Shown here: in pieces, positions 45,192-53,899 of the stretch | Numbering within the stretch: position 1 is the stretch's first letter | Layout of the letters: each line of letters opens with the position of its first letter | Assembly (NCBI GenBank): GCA_017522785.1 | Contig: JAFWYF010000007.1 | Coordinates: forward strand, 1-64,000 | Direction of reading: 5' to 3' | Length of the DNA stretch: 64,000 nucleotides | DNA from: Bacteroidaceae bacterium | GTDB lineage: Bacteria > Bacteroidota > Bacteroidia > Bacteroidales > Bacteroidaceae | Notes under the pieces: model-generated | Databases searched by the model: none | Seen by the model: the letters and a program-made list of their open reading frames with translations, nothing else | Told to the model about the DNA's origin: nothing | Position numbers and translations under genes: made by a program

Positions 45192-45675
45192 CTATCTCTT
45201 CTTTCACCTCTACTAGTAACAATTTTGTGGTATTCTTTAGTTGTTTATATAAATATGACTCGTTTTGTGAGGTGCTTCCGAATATCGGTGTTTTTGGTGC
45301 AATTGCACTCACAACCTCCGACAAACCTATTGTAAGCAATAATGCCACAAAACAGCCTAAAAGTGCACCAAGAATCTTATCAATGAACTCCAAATGCACA
45401 AATTTTAGTAGTCCCCTCAATATCAAACTTGCTAGTTTGAATATCAGCACAGTTATCACAATGATACCTACGAATGCAAGTACTACGCATATCCAACTGT
45501 GCCATTGGGTTTTCTCCTCAATTTGTTGTGCTACCTGAGGATAAAACAATATAGCTTGGAGCAGACCCAATGCAATGCCTGCTCCAAACGAAAGTTGTTT
45601 GATAAGTCCTTTGTAGTATCCGGCAGTAAATCCTACCAATAATACTATAATAAGAACAATATCTAAATGGTTCAT
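45175..45675 (-). CDS. CvpA family membrane protein
   Basis: A 166-aa protein with four predicted transmembrane helices, the CvpA (colicin V production) family: [57 protein letters not shown]. The ATG at 45675 is preferred to the GTG at 45681. Function is unclear; E. coli CvpA has been linked to envelope stress and colicin V secretion. It sits 13 bases after infB and overlaps sufB by 17 bases, so it is in the same operon. Confidence 0.85.
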   Translation of the reverse strand: MNHLDIVLIIVLLVGFTAGYYKGLIKQLSFGAGIALGLLQAILFYPQVAQQIEEKTQWHSWICVVLAFVGIIVITVLIFKLASLILRGLLKFVHLEFIDKILGALLGCFVALLLTIGLSEVVSAIAPKTPIFGSTSQNESYLYKQLKNTTKLLLVEVKEEIDEKAK

Positions 45676-45688
45676 AATCACGTGTTGA

Positions 45689-48559
45689 TTAAAGCTTTTG
45701 TTTAACCTCTATTTCGGTAAATGTTTCAATGATATCACCAACTTTAATATCGTCTTGCGATACAAGGCTTATACCACATTCGTAGTTTGTACCTACCTCC
45801 TTAACATCTTCTTTGAAACGTTTAAGCGCAGCAAGGTTACCGGTGTGAATTACAATACCGTCGCGAATGAGGCGTGCACGGTCGGTACGTTTTACCTTAC
45901 CTTCACGAACCATACATCCTGCAACTGTACCAACTTTGCTAATATGGAATGTTTCACGAACCTCTATAGTTGCGGTAATCTCTTCCTTCATAATAGGAGC
46001 AAGCATACCCTCCATAGCGGCTTTAACCTCTTCAATTGCATCGTAAATAATAGAATAGATACGAATATCTACACCATCGTTTTCCGCTGCTTTACGTGCC
46101 ATGACAGAGGGACGTACTTGGAATCCTACAATAATTGCATCCGATGCAGCTGCAAGGCTCACATCCGACTCCGAAATTTGACCAACAGCTTTGTGTATCA
46201 CATTTATCTGAATTGTCTCGGTTGATAGTTTTATCAATGAGTCGCTGAGTGCCTCGATTGAGCCATCCACGTCTCCCTTAACAATGATATTAAGCGTCTG
46301 GAATGTACCGAGAGCAATACGACGGCCAACCTCGTCGAGGGTAAGCATCTTTTGTGTACGTAATCCTTGTTCGCGTTGCAACTGTTCGCGTTTACCGGTT
46401 ATTTCACGTGCTTCACGTTCACTCTCAACAACATTGAATGTGTCTCCGGCGGCAGGTGCACCGTTCAAACCAAGTATTAGTGCGGGCTCTGCGGGTCTAA
46501 CCTCTTTAATTCTCTGGTTACGTTCATTGAAAATAGCTTTTACCTTACCCCACTGAGTTCCGGCAACTACAATATCTCCAATTCTAAGTGTTCCGTTTTG
46601 TACTAGAACTGTAGCAACATATCCGCGACCTTTGTCAAGTGTCGATTCTATAACGGAACCGGTTGCTTTACGATCGGGATTTGCTTTCAATTCCAGCATC
46701 TCGGCCTCTAAAAGAACTTTCTCCATAAGTTCCTCAACACCTAAACCTTTCTTTGCAGAAACCTCTTGTGATTGATATTTTCCACCCCAGTCCTCTACAA
46801 GCATATTCATGTTTGCCAACTCTTCTTTAATGCGGTTGGGGTCGGCCGCAGGTTTATCAACCTTGTTTATAGCAAACACAATAGGTACACCGGCTGCCAT
46901 AGCATGGTTAATCGCCTCTTTGGTTTGGGGCATCACATTGTCATCGGCAGCAATAATAATGATAGCAATGTCAGTGATTTTTGCACCACGTGCACGCATC
47001 GCTGTAAACGCTTCGTGTCCCGGGGTGTCGAGGAAAGTAATATGCTTACCGTTCTCCATTTGAACATTGTATGCACCAATATGCTGTGTAATACCTCCGG
47101 CTTCACCTGCAATTACATTCGATTTGCGAATGTAGTCGAGCAGTGATGTCTTACCATGGTCTACGTGTCCCATTACAGTAATGATAGGCGCACGAGGTTG
47201 CAAATCTTCTTCGGCATCACTCTCTTCCTCTATCGCATTAGCCACTTCGGCACTGACATATTCTGTAGTGTAACCAAATTCTTCGGCAACAATGTTAATT
47301 GTCTCAGCATCGAGGCGTTGGTTTATTGAAACCATAATACCAATGCTCATACAAGTTGCAATAACTTGTGTTACAGAGACATTCATCATGCTTGCAAGCT
47401 CGTTTGCAGTAACAAATTCGGTGAGTTTAAGCACCTTACTTTGTTCCATCTCATTTTCAAACTCTTGCTGTTGACGCTCTGCTGCAAGTTCTCGTTTCTC
47501 TTTACGATATTTTGCCGATTTGGCTTTACCACGGTTTGTTAAACGGTCGAGAGTCTCTTTTATTTGCTTTGAAACATCCTCGTCGCTAACATCCGATTTG
47601 TCGAAACGTTTGTGCTTGTTGTCTCTGTCGCGACGACTACCTTGAGAGGGATTTTCTCCCCCCTTGTTCTTGTTTCTATTGCCCGACCAATCTTGTCTTT
47701 CGTTACTGCTCTCTTGGTTAATATCAACTCTTTGATTGCCTATGCGCGCACGTTTCTTTTTCTTCTCGCCATTGTTTTCGCTCTTTGCGTTCTGGTTTTT
47801 CTGAGAATTCTCCTTTTGTTGTTTGCGCATTTCATCACGTTGTCTATCCTTTTCCTCACGCTCCTTACGCTTCTCCTCTTTACTCTTTTTCTTAGGGCGT
47901 GTTTGTTGGTTAATAGACGAAAGGTCAATCTTGCCAATGATGTTTATATTGGGCTTCACTTCGTCTATTTGTGTAAGAGAGGGTTGAGGTGTGCTCTCTT
48001 TTTCAGACACTACCTCTTCAACTATTTCTACCTTTTCGATGATAGGCGCCTCTGTTTGTTTGGGCTCCTCTTTAACAACCTCTTTTACAGGTTCCGTTTT
48101 CTCAACTTTCTTATTGTTGATCTCTTTCTCCTGTTTTTTTGCCGGTTTACGGTTTAGAGCATCCAAATCAATTGTGCCCATGATTTTAATCTTAGGCTCT
48201 TGCACTTGTTTGGGCTCCTCTTTAACAACCTCTTTTACAGGCTCGGGTTTTGCTATAACTTCAGTTTCTTTTACCTCGGGTAGGGGCTTCTCCTCTACAA
48301 CAGGCTCTGCAACAGGAACAGTTTCTGCTACTGTACTTCTGGACTTGTCCTTGTTCTGTCGCTCTTTTGTGAACTTGTCCGATTGTAATCGAACGTTTTT
48401 GTCGGTACTGAATTCTTCCATTAGAAGGTTGTATCCCTCTTCGGGAACAACTGCATTGGGGTCTTCTTTTATATCAAAGCCTTTCTTTTGCAGAAACTCC
48501 ACCATGGTATTCAAACCGATGTTTAGTTCTTTTTGTACTTTATTTAATCTTATCTTCAT
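45689..48559 (-). CDS. infB: Translation initiation factor IF-2
   Basis: A 956-aa IF-2 that brings initiator tRNA to the 30S subunit. Residues 1-60 are the IF2_N domain ([22 protein letters not shown]). They are followed by a long low-complexity, highly charged region (about 70-360), with an internal 36-bp direct repeat in the DNA. The G domain starts near residue 460: [24 protein letters not shown] and NKVDKP, and domains II to IV follow (C-terminal [17 protein letters not shown]). It is cotranscribed with nusA, 55 bases upstream, in the usual nusA-infB order. Confidence 0.97.
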   Translation of the reverse strand: MKIRLNKVQKELNIGLNTMVEFLQKKGFDIKEDPNAVVPEEGYNLLMEEFSTDKNVRLQSDKFTKERQNKDKSRSTVAETVPVAEPVVEEKPLPEVKETEVIAKPEPVKEVVKEEPKQVQEPKIKIMGTIDLDALNRKPAKKQEKEINNKKVEKTEPVKEVVKEEPKQTEAPIIEKVEIVEEVVSEKESTPQPSLTQIDEVKPNINIIGKIDLSSINQQTRPKKKSKEEKRKEREEKDRQRDEMRKQQKENSQKNQNAKSENNGEKKKKRARIGNQRVDINQESSNERQDWSGNRNKNKGGENPSQGSRRDRDNKHKRFDKSDVSDEDVSKQIKETLDRLTNRGKAKSAKYRKEKRELAAERQQQEFENEMEQSKVLKLTEFVTANELASMMNVSVTQVIATCMSIGIMVSINQRLDAETINIVAEEFGYTTEYVSAEVANAIEEESDAEEDLQPRAPIITVMGHVDHGKTSLLDYIRKSNVIAGEAGGITQHIGAYNVQMENGKHITFLDTPGHEAFTAMRARGAKITDIAIIIIAADDNVMPQTKEAINHAMAAGVPIVFAINKVDKPAADPNRIKEELANMNMLVEDWGGKYQSQEVSAKKGLGVEELMEKVLLEAEMLELKANPDRKATGSVIESTLDKGRGYVATVLVQNGTLRIGDIVVAGTQWGKVKAIFNERNQRIKEVRPAEPALILGLNGAPAAGDTFNVVESEREAREITGKREQLQREQGLRTQKMLTLDEVGRRIALGTFQTLNIIVKGDVDGSIEALSDSLIKLSTETIQINVIHKAVGQISESDVSLAAASDAIIVGFQVRPSVMARKAAENDGVDIRIYSIIYDAIEEVKAAMEGMLAPIMKEEITATIEVRETFHISKVGTVAGCMVREGKVKRTDRARLIRDGIVIHTGNLAALKRFKEDVKEVGTNYECGISLVSQDDIKVGDIIETFTEIEVKQKL
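48055..48241. repeat. 36-bp exact direct repeat in the infB linker region
   Basis: Bases 48056-48091 recur at 48206-48241 (TTGTTTGGGCTCC and onward), 150 bases apart and in the same frame. The repeated peptide is [12 protein letters not shown] in the linker of IF-2. Confidence 0.8.
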
Positions 48560-48614
48560 TAACTTGATTACATTTTAAATTAAGAAATAGGAATGTTTTG
48601 CTCTAGTGAAAGGC

Positions 48615-49877
48615 TTATTTTTCATCCTCAAATTCTGCTCTGAGAACATCGAGTAGATGGTCTACAGTATCTTCCTCTAAATCTGCCTTCTCAATGAGTA
48701 CTTCGCGAGGTGCATTTAGTACGGCTTTTGCAGTGTCTAGACCTATCTTCTTTATTGCTGCAATTATCCACTCGTCTATTTCATCTGCAAACTCATCGAG
48801 GTAGATATCATCCTCCTCTGCATTCTCTTCAATTTCGCGATAAACATCAATTGTATATTCTGTGAGCATGCTGGCAAGTTTGATATTCAAACCGTTCTTA
48901 CCAATTGCAAGTGAAACCTCTTCGGGTTTTAGATACACATCGGCACTCTTTTTCTCTTCGTCGATATAAATTGTGAAAACCTTTGCAGGGCTTAATGCAC
49001 GTTTAATGAATAGTTCAATATTTGATGTGTAGTTTATAACATCGATATTCTCGTTACGTAATTCACGTACAATACCATGAATACGTGAACCCTTTACTCC
49101 TACACATGCTCCAACGGGGTCGATACGATCGTCGTATGTCTCTACAGCAATTTTTGCTCTCTCTCCGGGAATACGTGCAATCTTTTTAATAGTAATAAGA
49201 CCATCGTTAATTTCGGGAACTTCGAGTTCGAAAAGGCGTTGCAAGAACATTGGAGATGTACGACTCAAAATAATTTTGGGATTATTGTTCTGGTTGTCTA
49301 CACGTGCAACAACTGCGCGAACATTGTCGCCTTTGCGATAGAAATCCGAAGGTATTTGCTCTGTTTTAGGTAATATAAGTTCATTGCCTTCATCGTCGAG
49401 CATAAGAATCTCTTTCTTCCAAATCTGATATACCTCGCCACTTACAATTGTGCCAACTTTTTCAATATATTTGTTGTATAGGCTGTCTTTCTCTAATTCG
49501 AGAATCTTTGATGCCAATGTCTGGCGAAGGTTAAGAATTGCACGACGTCCAAACTCTGCGAAATTTACGATTTCGCTCACCTCTTCGCCAACTTCGAATG
49601 AGTCGTCAATGAGTTGCGCTTCACTCAAAGATATCTCAAAATTTTCGTCTTTAACATCTTTGTCTTCAACAACAGTACGGCGGCGTTGTATCTCAAAGTC
49701 GCCTCGGTCGGGGTTTACAATTACAGAGTAGTTCTCGTCTGTTCCGAACATATTTACCAATACTTTACGGAAACTCTCCTCGAGTACACTAATCATTGTT
49801 GTGCGGTCAATATTCTTCGACTCTTTAAATTCTTGAAATGTATCAAGAAGGCTGATTGTTTCTTCTTTCTTTGCCAT
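48615..49877 (-). CDS. nusA: Transcription elongation/termination factor NusA
   Basis: A 420-aa NusA: the N-terminal domain (LLDTFQEFKESKNIDRTTM), S1 domain about residues 130-200 (GTIVSGEVYQIWKKEI), then KH domains (KIAVETYDDRIDPVGACVGVKGSRIHGI and, in the second KH, EVSLAIGKNGLNIKLAS). It lacks the C-terminal AR2-type repeats of E. coli, as in other Bacteroidetes. It starts one base after rimP. A terminator in the operon leader might be regulated by NusA itself, as in other bacteria; inferred. Confidence 0.97.
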   Translation of the reverse strand: MAKKEETISLLDTFQEFKESKNIDRTTMISVLEESFRKVLVNMFGTDENYSVIVNPDRGDFEIQRRRTVVEDKDVKDENFEISLSEAQLIDDSFEVGEEVSEIVNFAEFGRRAILNLRQTLASKILELEKDSLYNKYIEKVGTIVSGEVYQIWKKEILMLDDEGNELILPKTEQIPSDFYRKGDNVRAVVARVDNQNNNPKIILSRTSPMFLQRLFELEVPEINDGLITIKKIARIPGERAKIAVETYDDRIDPVGACVGVKGSRIHGIVRELRNENIDVINYTSNIELFIKRALSPAKVFTIYIDEEKKSADVYLKPEEVSLAIGKNGLNIKLASMLTEYTIDVYREIEENAEEDDIYLDEFADEIDEWIIAAIKKIGLDTAKAVLNAPREVLIEKADLEEDTVDHLLDVLRAEFEDEK

Positions 49878-49878
49878 T

Positions 49879-50346
49879 TTATTTAAAATTTATAATATAT
49901 TTCGTATATTTTACCTCGTTGTATGCAAAATGCAAATCCTCTTCAACGAGTTGTGGGCGTTTACTGCCCTCAATTTTTTCTTTCTTTGTTGTAGTGAGGA
50001 CAAACTCCAGTTCATTGGCACTTTTTAGAATTCCTTTTAGTTTTTTGCCAGCTTTGCTCAATACTTCAACTTCTTTACCTATGTAGTTGATGTACTGCTG
50101 AAGAACCTTGAACGGTTGTCCCAATCCTGCAGAACCAACCTCCAGTTCATAATCTTCCGTTTCCCTGCTTAATCCGGCCTCAATATGCCGGCTTAAATCT
50201 GCACAATCCTCAATCCATACACCCTCGGCATGGTCTATCTCAACAGTAATTTTGTCATCTTTGCTTACTGTTACATCTACCAGAAAGTACTCTTTGCTTG
50301 CAAGCCACTCTTGTGTCAGTTCGATAACTTTTTGTTTGTCAATCAT
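49879..50346 (-). CDS. rimP: Ribosome maturation factor RimP
   Basis: A 155-aa RimP needed for maturation of the 30S subunit. Features: ELTQEWLASKEYFLVDV at the N-terminus, VEIDHAEGVWIEDCADLSRHIEAGL, and the SAGLGQPF motif. It is the first gene of the operon rimP-nusA-infB-cvpA-sufBCDS-rnhB. A promoter, then a hairpin with a U-tract, lie between start point and the ATG. Confidence 0.93.
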   Translation of the reverse strand: MIDKQKVIELTQEWLASKEYFLVDVTVSKDDKITVEIDHAEGVWIEDCADLSRHIEAGLSRETEDYELEVGSAGLGQPFKVLQQYINYIGKEVEVLSKAGKKLKGILKSANELEFVLTTTKKEKIEGSKRPQLVEEDLHFAYNEVKYTKYIINFK

Positions 50347-50397
50347 AAATTTGTATAGTTCTAAAAATAGAAGATTAATTTCTTTGAGTGATTATAT

Positions 50398-50424
50398 AAA
50401 AAAGAGGGGCTTGTCAGCCCCTCT
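50398..50424 (-). terminator. Leader terminator (attenuator candidate) of the rimP-nusA-infB operon
   Basis: On the minus strand AGAGGGGC-TGACAA-GCCCCTCT is followed by TTTTT (50402-50398). It is an 8-bp GC-rich stem between the promoter (-7 box 50450-50443) and the rimP ATG (50346), so it would end most transcripts about 40 bases after initiation unless read through. Confidence 0.75.
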
Positions 50425-50442
50425 CAATCCTCAAATACAATG

Positions 50443-50474
50443 CAAAAATAGTAATAATTAACTCCACTGCCAAA
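50443..50474 (-). promoter_or_regulatory. Promoter of the rimP-nusA-infB operon
   Basis: Minus-strand TTTG (50474-50471), a 20-base spacer and TATTTTTG (50450-50443) match the consensus well. Confidence 0.75.
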
Positions 50475-50571
50475 TGTTTCTATCTTTTTTATTGTTTTTG
50501 TTGATAAATAATCCTAAAGCTCTTGTTTTTTTGCTATCTTCGCAATCAGAAACCTGTTTTTTTGTTTTATT

Positions 50572-50964
50572 ATGCGTAGCAACAAGGGGCGTGATGCTAA
50601 TATGAGATTTCTTTTTGGAAGTGTCTTCTTCTTTTTTGTAATAATGATTACAATAGTGCTCTTCTGTTATTTCTCTTTTCAAGAGTATTGGAATAAATCA
50701 AACAATAGAATTTCAGGCTATCAAATAGCCTTTTCGTCCGACTTTAAAGGACTCTCCTACGATATTTATATGAACGACAGTTTAGTCTATTTGGGAACCC
50801 CTGTAAATGTCGATACATTACTGTTTGTTCCACGTCTTGCTAATGAAAACTCTCTGCTTGTTGTTGAGCATGAAACACAATTGGTTACCTCTATTCTTCA
50901 GGTGAAAAAGAAAGAGGGTGGCTTAATGCTCTATTTCGACGGTGGAGAAATAAAATTGAAATAG
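50572..50964 (+). CDS. Small membrane-anchored hypothetical protein
   Basis: A 130-aa protein with a positively charged start (MRSNKGRDANMRF) and one strong membrane helix at about residues 12-37. It ends in a ~90-residue soluble part with a beta-rich pattern (NSLLVVEHETQLVTSILQVKK). I do not recognise a family. The N-in orientation predicts that the soluble part is periplasmic. It is divergent from the rimP operon, with a TATCTTCG box about 30 bases upstream. A hairpin just after the stop ends both it and the convergent protease gene. Confidence 0.6.
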   Translation: MRSNKGRDANMRFLFGSVFFFFVIMITIVLFCYFSFQEYWNKSNNRISGYQIAFSSDFKGLSYDIYMNDSLVYLGTPVNVDTLLFVPRLANENSLLVVEHETQLVTSILQVKKKEGGLMLYFDGGEIKLK

Positions 50965-50971
50965 TATGTGT

Positions 50972-50993
50972 CGTGCTATTGTAGCGCGTTTTT
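50972..50993 (+). terminator. Terminator of the small membrane protein gene
   Basis: CGTGCT-ATTGT-AGCGCG (50972-50988, one wobble) followed by TTTTT. The T-run overlaps the stop codon of the convergent protease gene. Confidence 0.6.
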
Positions 50994-52662
50994 ACTGTTT
51001 GTTCGTTTTAGGTGAAAGAATCTCTTTGTAACGTTTTGTGGAGTTGAGAATATTGCAACTCTCCTTTATATCGCTGTCGTTACGCAGGTTGTAAACTATT
51101 TCTCCTTTTTGACCATAATAACGTCGAATAATTTCGTTAGTAAGCAACTGCTTTACATCCTTGGCAAAGTGGGTTAGGTCGTGCTCCAAATTGTGTTGTA
51201 ATTTCTTTTCCAAAGAAACAATTTCTTCCTTGGTTATTTCGGCATAACCCTCAAACTCTATCATCTTTTTCAGTTGCGATAGAATCTTGCTACTTTGCAT
51301 GTCGTAATTGAACCCCGTAGAGATAAGATACTCTTTGAACTTATTATAATCTTCGTCGGTTATTTCATATAATTCGGCAGGTACTATACTATCGTGCTCC
51401 AAACTATATTGTGTCGCAAAATCGAAAATTGCCATGTCTTGTAGAAGATAGAATAGTAGTGTGGTAAGTTTTTCTGCTTTTGGCTCTACATCGGGGCGTA
51501 TACCTCCGCCATCTCTAACCTCACGACCACCTTCGGTATAAAAAACGTTAGTAAGGCTGTCGGGTATACGCTGCACTGTACCATCTTCGTTGCGATGTGA
51601 GTAATCGAGTGCTTGTATGCAACGTCCGCTAGGTATGTGATATTTAGAAGTGGTCAGTTTTAAATAACCGTCGTATGGCAAGCTCATAGTGTTTTGTACC
51701 AATCCTTTGCCAAAAGTGCGTGAACCAACAACCACGCCTCTGTCAAGATCTTGCAAAGCTCCTGAGACAATCTCTGCCGCAGATGCAGTCTGTCCATCGA
51801 CCAAAATCACAAGTGGCGATGTCAAATCTATCGGCTCTCGTGTTGTTTTGAAAGTTTCGTTCGATTGTTCTCTTTTGCCTTTTGTCGTTACTATAGTTTT
51901 GCCTTTCTGTACAAATAGGTTTACAATGTTTATAGACTCTACAAGTGAACCACCACCATTGCCACGTAGGTCTATGATGAATTTTTTTGCTCCTTGCTCT
52001 TTTAGGCTTACAACAGCTCTGCGCATCTCTTTTGAGCAGTTCTCGGTGAAACTCTCCAGCATAATATAACCAATGCTGTCATTCAACATTCCATGATATG
52101 TTATAGGGGGTAGGGCAATGTTCTCTCGTTCAAGTTTAACGGTAAAACTCTTTTTTCTTCCCGGACGTTCAATCTCTAGTGTGAGTGTGGAACCCGGTTC
52201 TCCTCTAAGCATGTGGCTCACACTGTCTGTGCTCATACCGCGTACATCTACTCCGTTAATCGACAAAAGGGCATCGCCAATTTTTAATCCCGCTTTTGCC
52301 GCCGGCAGGTTTTCGTATGGCTCTGCTATTATAGTGGTTTTTTTATCTAAGTGGTAACGTATTACAGAGCCGATACCTGCATATTTCCCTGTAATCATAA
52401 GCTTTAGTTCGTCGCTCTCATCTTTTGGGTAATATACAGTGTAGGGGTCTAAACCGGCAAGCATGGCATCTATACCGGTTTTTACAATCTTTTGGGGTTG
52501 GATTGTATCTACATAGAACATCTCCAAGTCTTTTATTATCTTGTTGAAGATGCTTAGCTGTTGCGATAGTTGGAAGTTACGTCCTCCGTTGCTGAATGCA
52601 AGTATAGAAACAATTCCTATTATTATAATAGGTAATATGAGTATGGTTCTCTTATTTTTCAT
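50992..52662 (-). CDS. S41 family carboxyl-terminal processing protease
   Basis: A 556-aa CTP/Prc-type periplasmic protease. An N-terminal membrane anchor (TILILPIIIIGIVSILAF) is followed by a PDZ domain at about residues 85-170 (KYAGIGSVIRYHLD, GLKIGDALLSINGVDV). The catalytic domain follows, with DLRGNGGGSL, the serine S294 in GQTASAAE and the lysine K319 in RTFGKGLVQ, exactly the 25-residue spacing of the Ser-Lys dyad. The C-terminal part (about residues 400-556) is an extra helical domain. It has a minus-strand TATCTTCG box 28 bases upstream and no clear -33. Confidence 0.92.
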   Translation of the reverse strand: MKNKRTILILPIIIIGIVSILAFSNGGRNFQLSQQLSIFNKIIKDLEMFYVDTIQPQKIVKTGIDAMLAGLDPYTVYYPKDESDELKLMITGKYAGIGSVIRYHLDKKTTIIAEPYENLPAAKAGLKIGDALLSINGVDVRGMSTDSVSHMLRGEPGSTLTLEIERPGRKKSFTVKLERENIALPPITYHGMLNDSIGYIMLESFTENCSKEMRRAVVSLKEQGAKKFIIDLRGNGGGSLVESINIVNLFVQKGKTIVTTKGKREQSNETFKTTREPIDLTSPLVILVDGQTASAAEIVSGALQDLDRGVVVGSRTFGKGLVQNTMSLPYDGYLKLTTSKYHIPSGRCIQALDYSHRNEDGTVQRIPDSLTNVFYTEGGREVRDGGGIRPDVEPKAEKLTTLLFYLLQDMAIFDFATQYSLEHDSIVPAELYEITDEDYNKFKEYLISTGFNYDMQSSKILSQLKKMIEFEGYAEITKEEIVSLEKKLQHNLEHDLTHFAKDVKQLLTNEIIRRYYGQKGEIVYNLRNDSDIKESCNILNSTKRYKEILSPKTNKQ

Positions 52663-52809
52663 GATGATATGTTTTTGCGTAATTTTTCGCGAAGATACAT
52701 TTTTAACTCTTTATACCCTCTGTTTGTACAGTTATTTTATCCAAAAAAGGAGGATTTTTGCCTCATTTGAATATTTTTTTAAGTTTTTACGAAAAAAAAG
52801 TCGAAATTG

Positions 52810-52841
52810 TTTGCATGGTAAAAAATAATGCACTACTTTTG
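52810..52841 (+). promoter_or_regulatory. Promoter of tRNA-Asn
   Basis: TTTG (52810-52813), 20 bases, TACTTTTG (52834-52841): a full consensus match, with the predicted start about 20 bases before the tRNA. Confidence 0.8.
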
Positions 52842-52868
52842 CATCGTCAATCAGAAAGGACAACAAAT

Positions 52869-52942
52869 TCTTCAATAGCTCAGTTGGTTAGAGCACCTGA
52901 CTGTTAATCAGGGGGTCGTAGGTTCAAGTCCTACTTGAAGAG
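52869..52942 (+). tRNA. tRNA-Asn (GTT anticodon)
   Basis: A 74-base class I tRNA. Acceptor TCTTCAA pairs with TTGAAGA, discriminator G. The anticodon arm CCTGA-CTGTTAA-TCAGG gives GTT; T-arm GTAGG-TTCAAGT-CCTAC is complete. The 3' CCA is not encoded. A terminator palindrome follows directly. Confidence 0.97.
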
Positions 52943-52943
52943 C

Positions 52944-52973
52944 AAAAACAGCACTGAATTCAGTGCTGTTTTT
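52944..52973. terminator. Terminator after tRNA-Asn
   Basis: A perfect 30-bp palindrome (AAAAACAGCACTGAA and its complement) followed by more T. It also faces the end of the convergent SIMPL gene at 52985, so it probably serves both. Confidence 0.88.
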
Positions 52974-52984
52974 TTATACCTTTA

Positions 52985-53701
52985 TTATTTCAATTCGAAA
53001 ACGACGGTTACTGTTACACCATAATTTATTTTTCCTATAGATATTTGTGGCTCAATTCCTGCTTCATCTACAGCGTTCTCTTCCAATGAAACCATCGCTC
53101 TCGACTTGTACAATCTTGGCTCCGGATTATTTTGCGATGTCCATGAATTTATACTTATGGCCTTTCCTATCTCCTGTCCGAGTACTCCGGCATAGGCCCT
53201 TGCTTGCACTTGCGCTTTCTTTATAGCCTCCACTCCTAATTCTGTTATTAAAGCTTCGTCGTTTGTGTACTTGGTTCTTGTTAGTTCAATATTAGAAATG
53301 TCTACCTCTTCTAAATCATATATCACTTTTTGCATAATAGTGGCATCGTTGAACTTTAACTGATACGTAGCTTCGCTTTTCGGATGAATTTTTGAAGAGA
53401 ATACTTTGTAACTGACATTGCTGCCCATGTAATTAAGTGAGAGTGCCTCCGGAATATCTATTCTGTTTTGTTTCAAAACTCCAATCATTCTGTTTTGCAT
53501 CTCTTGAAGTGTCTTTTTCCCTTTGTAATCACTCTCTTTTATGGTTATTGTAACGTATATCTCGTTAGGTGTTACTTGGCGCTCGGCAGTTGCTCGCATC
53601 TCTATCTGTGGTGGTGTTTGCGCCTTTGTATTCAAAGAAAAGGCAATCGACATAACAGCAACTGCAAAAAGAGTTTTGATTGTTGTTTTAAAAGTTCTCA
53701 T
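52985..53701 (-). CDS. SIMPL (DUF541) domain protein
   Basis: A 238-aa secreted protein. Signal peptide to about NTKAQ, then the SIMPL (DUF541) domain that spans nearly the whole chain: MRATAERQVTPNEIYVTITI, then LNYMGSNVSYKVFSSK, and the C-terminal YGVTVTVVFELK. Related proteins in other bacteria are periplasmic and bind outer-membrane or signalling partners; the function here is unknown. It is convergent to tRNA-Asn and divergent from the porin gene. Confidence 0.85.
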   Translation of the reverse strand: MRTFKTTIKTLFAVAVMSIAFSLNTKAQTPPQIEMRATAERQVTPNEIYVTITIKESDYKGKKTLQEMQNRMIGVLKQNRIDIPEALSLNYMGSNVSYKVFSSKIHPKSEATYQLKFNDATIMQKVIYDLEEVDISNIELTRTKYTNDEALITELGVEAIKKAQVQARAYAGVLGQEIGKAISINSWTSQNNPEPRLYKSRAMVSLEENAVDEAGIEPQISIGKINYGVTVTVVFELK

Positions 53702-53748
53702 AATTCTTCGTTTATAAATTGATAACGTCCCGCAATATAATTAGTTTT

Positions 53749-53781
53749 TTTGTAAATGGTTGATAACAGAATCTATTTTTG
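53749..53781 (+). promoter_or_regulatory. Promoter of the DcaP-like porin gene
   Basis: TTTG (53749-53752), 21 bases, TATTTTTG (53774-53781), about 110 bases before the ATG. Confidence 0.65.
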
Positions 53782-53899
53782 CGAAATTTAACTTTATATA
53801 TGTAATATATTAGGTTGCTTCTTATCGCTTCTGCACGCTATAAAAACAATTACTCTGATTACTGTGTTTCTTCACTATAAACTTTAAGTAAATAGAGTT

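Noticed and set aside
47612..48157. Plus-strand ORF of 181 aa opposite infB
   Set aside because: Arises from the low-complexity linker of IF-2; the leucine and phenylalanine-rich translation has no family match in my reading.
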